A DNA stretch of 64,000 bases. It comes from JASGDN01 sp049840815 (GTDB taxonomy: Bacteria; Chloroflexota; Chloroflexia; Thermomicrobiales; UBA6265). Under the pieces are notes generated by a model. It was not told the origin of the DNA, ran no database searches, and worked only from the letters and a program-made list of their open reading frames with translations. The translations under genes and the position numbers were made by a program. The stretch is taken from contig JASGJI010000017.1 of NCBI GenBank assembly GCA_049840815.1, forward strand, positions 1-64,000, in the 5' to 3' direction. Shown here piece after piece: positions 34,730 through 42,036 of the stretch (position 1 is its first letter; each line of letters begins with the position of its first letter).

Positions 34730-34764
34730 GAGGCCGGAACCTGCGCCATGCAGGCTCCGGCCTC
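34730..34764 (+). terminator. terminator after the orphan SBP
   Basis: Arms GAGGCCGGA (34730-34738) and TCCGGCCTC (34756-34764), with an inner CCTGC/GCAGG pairing, are followed by TTCGCGTCT. It lies between the SBP and the convergent secreted-protein gene. Confidence 0.75.
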
Positions 34765-34841
34765 TTCGCGTCTCGGGCAGTCGGGCCCGGCGATCGCCGT
34801 TGCAACCTGGGCCGGTATGACGCCCGTAGCGCGGCAGGCCC

Positions 34842-35729
34842 CTACGAACGGTCGATAGTCAATGAACCGTGGTCCGGCACCGGCGTCAGCACCATGGACG
34901 CTATTCGTCCATCGCGGGGGGCGATCGTGACGACCAACCGGAAGGACTCGCCGCCGCGCCCAATCAGCACGCATGCGCCGGTGCTTGGTGGGATGTTCAT
35001 GGTCACCGAGACCAGGCGGTCGGCAATGATGAGCGGTGCGGCTGCCTGGGCGGATTCGATGCGCGAACGCAGGGTATCCGGCGGCGTGGCGTTCAGGAAC
35101 GATGCGCTGAAATGGGCCGCCAGATCACTGTCAGACAACACGGTATCCGGGTCGTTCAGTACGCCCAACAGCCACTCCATCTGCAGCCCGAGCGGTCCAT
35201 CCGGGAGCACCGCCCCCAGGATCTGCCGCGCTGGCGCGGATGTGGCGTCCTCGGGTGTAACGGTAAAGAAGAGCCCGTCGATCAGGCGGCTTGCGGGATC
35301 GATGGAGAGTTGCACCCGAATGGAGCCCCCGTTTGTGCCGGCAAAGGTGAATTGCGCGATGGATGGCGGATAGTCCCGCGAGGTTACCGTGACATCCTTC
35401 GTCGTCACCATTCCGAGATCGGCACGGACTGCCGCAAACTCGTGAGTCAGGTCGTCGATTGGCACGAGGGCGAGGAACGACGGCGCGATGTGCAGGGCTA
35501 TCCGATCCGGCGTGCCCTCGATATCGGGGAAGTTGATCGCATCCGCCATCCACAGGATTTGTGCGCCGAGCGCCCCGCTTGGCATGCGCGGCGTAGCTGC
35601 TGGTGAACTTGACGGGGTGGCCGGGGGGATCGGCGAGGGAGTGGAGCTCCCCACACCCTGCGTGCCCACCAGCACCGCGACGACGACGATCAGGCACCTG
35701 ACGGCGAAGATCCGGTGAGACGTGGTCAT
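34842..35729 (-). CDS. secreted protein with two similar domains (ORF_12_N/Cpe-LpqF-like)
   Basis: A 295-residue protein with a signal peptide (MTTSHRIFAVRCLIVVVAVLVGTQGV) followed by a Pro/Ser/Thr/Ala linker. Two similar beta-rich units follow, at about 60-165 and 170-295. Each begins with a helical GxQxxWxxxxxN segment (GALGAQILWMADAINFPD, GPLGLQMEWLLGVLNDPD) and continues with FLALVP or FSASFLNATP and an RLIDGL/RIASMVL strand. This pattern resembles the NTF2-like N-terminal domain found with some secreted beta-lactamase-like proteins (ORF_12_N); the assignment is tentative. No catalytic motif is seen. An ATG at 35762 is an alternative start. Confidence 0.65.
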   Translation of the reverse strand: MTTSHRIFAVRCLIVVVAVLVGTQGVGSSTPSPIPPATPSSSPAATPRMPSGALGAQILWMADAINFPDIEGTPDRIALHIAPSFLALVPIDDLTHEFAAVRADLGMVTTKDVTVTSRDYPPSIAQFTFAGTNGGSIRVQLSIDPASRLIDGLFFTVTPEDATSAPARQILGAVLPDGPLGLQMEWLLGVLNDPDTVLSDSDLAAHFSASFLNATPPDTLRSRIESAQAAAPLIIADRLVSVTMNIPPSTGACVLIGRGGESFRLVVTIAPRDGRIASMVLTPVPDHGSLTIDRS

Positions 35730-35874
35730 ATCCGACGACGATCCTTTCCATGACGATGGCACCCCGGCGCACGGCGTTCCTGGAGATGGGAGTACGACAC
35801 GCGGTCAGCCGCTCAATCCGTGAACGGACGAGCGGCTACGAAGGCGTCGGTGATTGTGTGCATGAATGACCGGT

Positions 35875-36078
35875 TTACAGTCCGTCGAGGAGGTGATCGA
35901 GCTGCTGCCTGACCTCCTGAAGCCCGCTCCGGGCATCGTGCCAAGCGTTCTTCGCGGTATCGTCGATAGAAGTCAGGACGCGATCGATCTCGAGGTCGAT
36001 GTCTTCGAAGGAATGCTGGATATCCCGATACAGACGCTTCAGCGTGCCGTCGTCCGCCTTTGATGAAGCCGAGTCGAG
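35875..36078 (-). pseudogene. in-frame continuation beyond the stop of the 85-aa protein
   Basis: Directly after the TAA at 36079-36081 the same frame reads LDSASSKADDGTLKRLYRDI and continues to LDHLLDGL before a TAA at 35875. It contains no ATG or other obvious start with a ribosome binding site. Its amphipathic helix pattern matches the preceding protein, so the two parts probably once made one protein of about 152 residues. A nonsense mutation is the simplest explanation; readthrough is possible but unsupported. Confidence 0.5.
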
Positions 36079-36336
36079 TTAGGCGACGAGCGTGTCAAAC
36101 TTCGCCTTGATGGAGTCGTAGGTGCCCTGAACGGTGCTCTCCACGTCGGATTTGAGAGCGTCGAGCCTTGCCTTTGCGGAATCGAGAGCGGACTGCGCGT
36201 CCTTGCGTGCCGCTTCGAGTGTGTCATCCTTGGCATGGACAACGTTGCCGAGTGATGCCACGCCAGCGGCGGCCAACCCGATCACGGCGCCACGCTGGAG
36301 AAGTCCGCGGCGTCCGGTTGCGATGGTGTCGGTCAT
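36079..36336 (-). CDS. small exported helical protein, possibly truncated by an in-frame stop
   Basis: An 85-residue protein with a twin-Arg-like signal (GRRGLLQRGAVIGLAAAGVASLG) followed by a charged heptad-like helix (DTLEAARKDAQSALDSAKARLDALKSDVE). It ends at a TAA (36079-36081). The same frame continues without another stop for 67 codons of similar charged, helical composition. The mature protein probably lies outside the membrane as a coiled coil. No family was recognised. Confidence 0.6.
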   Translation of the reverse strand: MTDTIATGRRGLLQRGAVIGLAAAGVASLGNVVHAKDDTLEAARKDAQSALDSAKARLDALKSDVESTVQGTYDSIKAKFDTLVA

Positions 36337-36417
36337 TTTCGACGGGGATAAGCCGGGCCGGCCAGCACGCCCAGACCTGGATGTGCTGGCCGGGTTGCCG
36401 AAGTCGTGAGGCGGAAG

Positions 36418-36975
36418 CTAGATGGAGCGCTTGCGCAGAGCCACACCCGCGGCCCCGGCGGCGATCGCGCTGCCAGCAACCGCCAGCATCAGCATGCCGT
36501 TCGTGCTCGATGTGCCCTGCGGACCAACGCCGGATGCCGGCAGCGTCGAGGCGGTCGTTGTTGTGGAGGTCGTGGTTGCGGTCGCGGTCGCCGTGGCATC
36601 GGCGATGAAGATGAAGTTGAAGCTGTTCTCATCTCCCTTGACCGAATCGATTACATAGCCGGCCTGAGACTCCGGGGAGATCGTTGCTCCAGTGAACTCC
36701 CCCGGATCGATCGAGATGACCACGCTATCGCCGGTCGAGACCTCAAGTGAAGCATTTCCGTCTGCGTTGGTCTGCACGATCTGGTCCGGACCATCGTTGA
36801 CGTCGAAATAGACGTTGGCACCCGCGACATTCTCGCAACTCGTCAGGTCTGCCGAGCAGATGCTGACGTATCCCGTGATCGATGCTGGCTCCTGCGCACC
36901 CACCTGCGCAAGGGCACCGCCGACCATGGCGAGCGAAATCGTTGCCCCGATCAAAGACTTCTTCCACACCTGCAT
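36418..36975 (-). CDS. surface protein with LPxSG-type C-terminal sorting signal
   Basis: A 185-residue protein. The N-terminal signal MQVWKKSLIGATISLAMVGG is followed by a small domain (SITGYVSICSADLTSCENVAGANVYF) with the look of a carboxypeptidase-regulatory/SpaA-like beta-sandwich. A Thr/Ala-rich stalk comes next. The end is LPASGVGPQG, a hydrophobic segment (MLMLAVAGSAIAAGAAGVAL) and RKRSI. This is the three-part layout of sortase substrates, although with Ser instead of Thr in the motif. No sortase gene is in the window. The ATG at 36975 has GAGGAG six bases upstream. Confidence 0.7.
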   Translation of the reverse strand: MQVWKKSLIGATISLAMVGGALAQVGAQEPASITGYVSICSADLTSCENVAGANVYFDVNDGPDQIVQTNADGNASLEVSTGDSVVISIDPGEFTGATISPESQAGYVIDSVKGDENSFNFIFIADATATATATTTSTTTTASTLPASGVGPQGTSSTNGMLMLAVAGSAIAAGAAGVALRKRSI

Positions 36976-37216
36976 CAGAAACTCCTCGCTTCCACCCAAC
37001 CGGACTAGGCCCCGGCCTACCTGCGCATGAACCAGATCCATGCGACTCGCCTGCGCGCAGATATCCGCACGTGCTTGGACAAAGGCTAGAGCGGCGTGAT
37101 CGAAGGAACTATCCGTGAACGGATCATTCGGCAGACTAATCCTCCCGGAGCGACGACCGTTCTGGCGGGTCTATTCTGATTCCTGATCGAATTCTGAATA
37201 AATGGTTCATGTTTAC

Positions 37217-39823
37217 CTATATCAGTCCCCGGATACGGGCCGCGATCACAGCCTCACGTCGATTTCTGACGGAAAGGCGCTGGTAGATTCGTGCCAGGTG
37301 ATTCTTCACGGTGAGGGGAGAGAGGAAGATCCGGTCCGCGATCTGAGCGTTCGTCAGTCCCTCGGCGGCAAGCTGAAGAACCTCCCGCTCGCGCTCGCTC
37401 AGGGTCACGATCGTTCGTGGGGTAGTTTGGGAGAGGAACGTCTTGGCCAGTTCGAGGGCGCGTTCGGGGGTTCCGAGCAGGGTTCTGGTATCCAGATTCC
37501 CCACAACGAAGGAATGCTGGAACCCTCCGGGTTCGCCATACCGGATTGCCAACCGTATGGCGCGATGGCTCTTGTCGGCATCACCCGCACAGGCATATGC
37601 GAGCGCCTTCAGGGCGTGAACACGAACGAGCGGCGCTGATTGCTGGCGGCGGGTTCCTTCGGCAATCAACCCATCGATTAGGTGATGCGCTTCCTGCCAC
37701 TGCCCACGGACGATCCTGAGATGCGCCATGACCGTTCCGGGGACAGTCTGTCCGAAGGAGCGTGGCCAGGTGTCCATCGACAGGGTTTCTTCTGCTGCCC
37801 AGGCATCGGCTAGGTCGAAATTGCCCCGATCGAGCCAGAGTTGGGCGAGCACCGTTCGCGTCCGTCGCACGTCGATCTCGTTCAGGTCACTGTTTGCTTC
37901 CCGGATCGCGGTATACAGGATTTCCCGCGCGTCATCGGTCCGATCCAGCGTGTGGAGGATCTTGGCGCGGACCAGCGGTATCTCCTGCATCCAGTAGCCG
38001 ACGGGGGAGACGGGGCCGATCTCATCCATGTGCGAGAGGGCGGAGGCGGGATTGCCGTGCTCGAGATCGATCAGGGCCAGGCGCATGCGCATCAGGGCCA
38101 TCTGGTCCGGATAGGCAGCCGAGTAGGAATCGATCAGGTGCTGGAACAGCGTGGATGCCGTGGTCAGGTTCCCTTCCAGCGCGGCTCGGTCGGCCTGGTT
38201 GGGGAGAACGAAGATGGCCCACCAGCGCTGGTCCCAGGGGAGATGCTCGCGCGCGATTCGCGCGGTTTCGAACATCCGCACGGCGTCGTCGCGCTGCCCC
38301 TTATGCGTGGAAAGGACTTCGGCGGTCGCTGCTGCCCGCATGCGTTCGTGATAGGCATCCACTGGCAGCATCTCAATGGCATCGATTGCTCGGGAGAGCG
38401 CCTGGCTGCGGTTTCCTTGCCAGATGGCGAGCAGGGCATCAAGTACGCGAAGCCGTCCACGTCGCAGCGGGTCGGACGATTCTCGCCAGGCGCGGGCGAT
38501 TCGTCCGTGCAAGCGCGTTCCTTCCGAAACATCGCCGACCGACAGCAGGCTCAGCGCATACCAGAAGGCGAGATCGTCCTGTGTCAGCAACGGGGCATCG
38601 GGAATCGTGGCGAGCAGATCGATCAACGCGTCATGGTCGTCCCGGATCGCGAATTCGTGGCAATAGGATGTCAGTGAAACGATCGTGGCATCCCATCGAC
38701 CGGTAGCGCGGGCGAGATGAATGGCATCCTGCGGCGTGCCGTTCGCAAGGAACCATGTCGTGGCCGCATCGATCGCGTTTGTCTGCAATGAAGCGCCAGT
38801 ATCGCGCGCATCTGACCGGATCGAGGCACGCCGCAACCGATCCAGGCTATCCCTGAGTATGGGGATGATGTGGTAGGGCCGGCGTCCATCCTGGCGATCA
38901 TCGTGCCTGGTCATCGGCACGATGGCGCGCATGGCATCGAACGTCGCGATCTCACCATCGACACTTGCCGCGACGGCAGCCCAGAGATCCCAATCGAGCC
39001 ATGGAAATGCCGATGCCATAAGCAGGATCGCCCGCGTCCGGTCGTCCAGGAGATCGAGGATGCTCGACGATACATAATCATCGAGTGGGAGCCATTGGCC
39101 GGGATCCTCATCGGCGCCGACCAGATGCCCGGCCAAGGCAATGCCAGCAGCCCAGCCTTTCGTGGCGTCCATCACGGATGCCAACGCTTGGGGAGATTGC
39201 TCGGGGAAGCCGTGCAAGGCGAACAGCTCGGCCGTTTCGGACGTGGTCAGCAAGAGATCCCGAGCGAGGATATGGCGAAACTGTCCAGCCAGGGCGACGT
39301 GACCGAGCGCGGAGATGAGAGGGAGTCGGCCTGCGGCCATGATTGACAGATTGGCCGGTGACCCCGCTGCAGTAATGAGGCCGCTCACCAGGCGTTCGCG
39401 AGTGATGGAAGGAAGGAAGTCCAGGCAGTCAATCGTGATGATGCAGGGGGTAGCCTGGCTCGCCAACGCATCGAACAGATCTGCTTGTCGCCGTCGAATC
39501 AAGTCCAGTTCGTCGGTGGTGGCAAGGGTATCCAACAACGCAGCGACAGGGGCGGCGAGCGTCGTCCCGCCATGCAGTTGACGCACGGCTCTAAGGCGTG
39601 ATTCCGGTTTGCCGCTGGTTTCGACGGCAACCACCGTTTGGCCGGCTTGGACCGCCTCGCTGGACCACTGCCGGATCAGGGTGGATTTGCCATACCCCGT
39701 CGGTGCGGTGATGAGCGTGAATCGTGCTGCTGCTGAATGCCTGTCTTCGTTCAGCGAAAGGTGAAGCCGGGGACGTGCAAGGAAAAGTGACAGCCTGGGG
39801 TCTGGCCAGTCTGATCCAGTCAT
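37217..39823 (-). CDS. large LuxR-family ATP-binding regulator (LAL/MalT type)
   Basis: An 868-residue protein. The N-terminal P-loop is APTGYGKSTLIRQW (about residues 30-43) and a Walker-B-like segment is IITIDCLDFL. The centre is all-helical, TPR-like repeats (about 400-780). The C-terminal LuxR helix-turn-helix is VTLSEREREVLQLAAEGLTNAQIADRIFLSPLTVKNHLARIYQRL. Such STAND-type regulators activate transcription when an inducer binds the helical repeats. The start at 39823 has AAGGA nine bases upstream. The neighbouring surface-protein gene (36418-36975) is downstream on the same strand and may be a target. Confidence 0.9.
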   Translation of the reverse strand: MTGSDWPDPRLSLFLARPRLHLSLNEDRHSAAARFTLITAPTGYGKSTLIRQWSSEAVQAGQTVVAVETSGKPESRLRAVRQLHGGTTLAAPVAALLDTLATTDELDLIRRRQADLFDALASQATPCIITIDCLDFLPSITRERLVSGLITAAGSPANLSIMAAGRLPLISALGHVALAGQFRHILARDLLLTTSETAELFALHGFPEQSPQALASVMDATKGWAAGIALAGHLVGADEDPGQWLPLDDYVSSSILDLLDDRTRAILLMASAFPWLDWDLWAAVAASVDGEIATFDAMRAIVPMTRHDDRQDGRRPYHIIPILRDSLDRLRRASIRSDARDTGASLQTNAIDAATTWFLANGTPQDAIHLARATGRWDATIVSLTSYCHEFAIRDDHDALIDLLATIPDAPLLTQDDLAFWYALSLLSVGDVSEGTRLHGRIARAWRESSDPLRRGRLRVLDALLAIWQGNRSQALSRAIDAIEMLPVDAYHERMRAAATAEVLSTHKGQRDDAVRMFETARIAREHLPWDQRWWAIFVLPNQADRAALEGNLTTASTLFQHLIDSYSAAYPDQMALMRMRLALIDLEHGNPASALSHMDEIGPVSPVGYWMQEIPLVRAKILHTLDRTDDAREILYTAIREANSDLNEIDVRRTRTVLAQLWLDRGNFDLADAWAAEETLSMDTWPRSFGQTVPGTVMAHLRIVRGQWQEAHHLIDGLIAEGTRRQQSAPLVRVHALKALAYACAGDADKSHRAIRLAIRYGEPGGFQHSFVVGNLDTRTLLGTPERALELAKTFLSQTTPRTIVTLSEREREVLQLAAEGLTNAQIADRIFLSPLTVKNHLARIYQRLSVRNRREAVIAARIRGLI

Positions 39824-40132
39824 GCATGGATCCTTACGGAACGCGTAATCGAAATACCGCAACGAAGGCGTGGCATAAATGCCTGACGTCTTTTGTCGAT
39901 GTGCAAGACTCCGTGCGGAAAAGTGTAGAGGGCGATTCATCATTCCGACGAGATCGTTCCGACTATCGACAGGCATGGAACGCCAATTGATCCGAGGATT
40001 GATCCGTCTCACTGACGTAATGCAGAGCGTGGAGTTTTCATACTTGACGTGAGCGCGTTGGCCCGAGCCTGTCATACCGAATCCGACTAGTCTGGCAGTG
40101 CATGGGGAGCGATCCCGAAAGATGGTGGTATC

Positions 40133-40216
40133 GGACCGACACGGGGTCGGTCCCTACGAAAGAATGCCCTGTCCGTAGGAAGTCCTGAGCGACGCCGAAG
40201 GACCCCGTGTCGGTCC
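40133..40216. repeat. compound palindromic intergenic repeat, copy 2
   Basis: GGACCGAC (40133-40140) pairs with GTCGGTCC (40146-40153). CCTACG (40152-40157) pairs with CGTAGG (40174-40179). The last 16 bases (40201-40216) are the reverse complement of the first 16, so the whole element can also fold as one long hairpin. It corresponds to the element at 23940-24001. It lies in the 577-base gap between the LuxR-type gene and the deacetylase gene, in which no gene was seen. Confidence 0.65.
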
Positions 40217-40400
40217 GGCCTCCCCATCCGTCAAGCCAGGCATCCAAACCCCACCCTTCACCCGGATTCGGTATCAGTCGCCTGTCGGGCGGGCGAATCG
40301 GTGATTTTACGGATGGTCTCCATCCACTATCGTCGTCTAGGATCAGGGAGAACGATGGGGCCATGTCGTGGGTGACGCAATCGATCGAGAATCGGGGGTC

Positions 40401-41804
40401 ATGGTGGTGAGGATGCGCGGTCTTGCGGGGATCTGGCTTGTTCTGGCGATGCTGCTTGGTGTGCCGATGGCAGCGGTGGCGCAATCGGCAACCCCCGCCG
40501 ACACGACCGGAGCGGCATCGCCCGAAGCCACCCCGGTCGCGGCCAGCCCGACGGACGATCAACTCCGGAAGGCTGGCGTCAATGAACTCGGCGTGGTGCC
40601 GGTGCTGATGTATCACACCTTCACCAGCGATTCCGCCAATGTCACCGAATGGACCCGCACCTTCGATGGCTTCCGCCAGCAACTCCAGGACCTCTACGAT
40701 CTGGGGTTCACCACCATCTCCATGCGCGACCTGCTGGAGAACACCATCGATGTCCCGCTCGGTCGCCATCCGATCGTGCTCACCTTCGATGATGCGTCCG
40801 CCAGCCAGTTCCTGATCGATGAACAGGCCGATGGGTCGATCACGCCTCGCGCCAATTCGGCCGTCGGCGTGCTGGAGTCGTTCTTCGCGGATCATCCGGA
40901 TTTCGGGCATTCCGCCTTCTTCGCGGTCGTGCCCAACTATTGTTTCGCCGATGCCGATATCGACGAACTGAACTCGTACGACAGCTGCCAGGCCAAGCTC
41001 GACTGGCTCTCCGGCCATGGGTACGAGATCGGCAACCACACGCTCGATCATGAGGATCTCAGCACGGTCGATGTCGAGGAATTCGTTCATCAGGTGGGCG
41101 GCACGGCGGCATGGATCGACGAGCATGTGAGTGGCCCGGCGAATCTGAGTGGTGTGCTGGTGCTGCCCTACGGCGGGCGTCCGGCTCCGGGCTCCGCCGT
41201 GGATCAGGTGATGAATGGCTGGTTCCGTTACGGCGGGGAGGATTATCACCTGGATGCCATCGTCGATGTGGCTGGCGGCCCCATGTATTCCCCGTCCAGC
41301 ACCTGGTTCAATCCGGGCAAGATCTCCCGCATCAACAGCGATCCCGATTCGTTCGACTATCTGGTGAAGGCGGTCTCCGGTGGGGAGATGCTGCTCTACA
41401 CCAGCGATGGCAATCCCGACACCGTGACCATCCCGAACCCGATCCCGGATTTCCTTGCCAATGAATTCGATGCCGCTGCCATCAAGGCCGATGGCAAGAC
41501 GCTGATCCGGTACGACGCCGGAAGTGATGCGGCAGCATCGCCCTCTGGACCGGTGGCTTCTCCCCCCGCGATGTCACCGCTGGCGGTGGGAGGCACCGTT
41601 GCGACGATCGATACCGGCGTCCGCCTGCGCGACAAGCCCGGGACAGAAGGGACGGTCCTGGTCGAACTCGAGATCGGCGCCCGCCTGACGATCGTCGGTG
41701 GCCCACAGGTGATTGATGGAAAAACGTGGTGGCAGGTGGAAACGGCGGACGGCACGACTGGCTGGGTTGTCGGGGACTACCTCGCGACGTCGTCCGGATC
41801 GTGA
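40401..41804 (+). CDS. secreted polysaccharide deacetylase with C-terminal SH3 domain
   Basis: A 467-residue protein. A signal peptide (MRGLAGIWLVLAMLLGVPMAAVAQ) precedes an Ala/Thr/Pro linker. The NodB-type deacetylase domain (about 55-380) has VPVLMYHTF, the metal/catalytic motif TFDDA in HPIVLTFDDAS and the His pair in IGNHTLDHEDL. A bacterial SH3 domain ends the protein (TGVRLRDKPGTEGTVLVEL to TTGWVVGDYL), suited to cell-wall binding. It should remove acetyl groups from extracellular N-acetyl polysaccharide or peptidoglycan. Starts at 40401 and 40413 are both possible. No other polysaccharide gene adjoins it. Confidence 0.9.
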   Translation: MVVRMRGLAGIWLVLAMLLGVPMAAVAQSATPADTTGAASPEATPVAASPTDDQLRKAGVNELGVVPVLMYHTFTSDSANVTEWTRTFDGFRQQLQDLYDLGFTTISMRDLLENTIDVPLGRHPIVLTFDDASASQFLIDEQADGSITPRANSAVGVLESFFADHPDFGHSAFFAVVPNYCFADADIDELNSYDSCQAKLDWLSGHGYEIGNHTLDHEDLSTVDVEEFVHQVGGTAAWIDEHVSGPANLSGVLVLPYGGRPAPGSAVDQVMNGWFRYGGEDYHLDAIVDVAGGPMYSPSSTWFNPGKISRINSDPDSFDYLVKAVSGGEMLLYTSDGNPDTVTIPNPIPDFLANEFDAAAIKADGKTLIRYDAGSDAAASPSGPVASPPAMSPLAVGGTVATIDTGVRLRDKPGTEGTVLVELEIGARLTIVGGPQVIDGKTWWQVETADGTTGWVVGDYLATSSGS

Positions 41805-42036
41805 TTCGGTCTCGTGGCCCAAGACCTCGTCCCTCCAGTCGTTCCCGGCGTCCGGGAGGAGGGGCGAGCGTTCGTGTGTCCCCCGGGTACTGGGAGAACC
41901 CGGAAGGGAATGATGCGGGACATGCACACCAGACTCCGTAGAATATGATTGTCGCGAGGACAAATGGGGTCTGTGAGGATCGTCGATCATCGGATGGTGA
42001 ATCGTGATCGTTGTGGGAGTGGGTGAGGTGGGTGGG

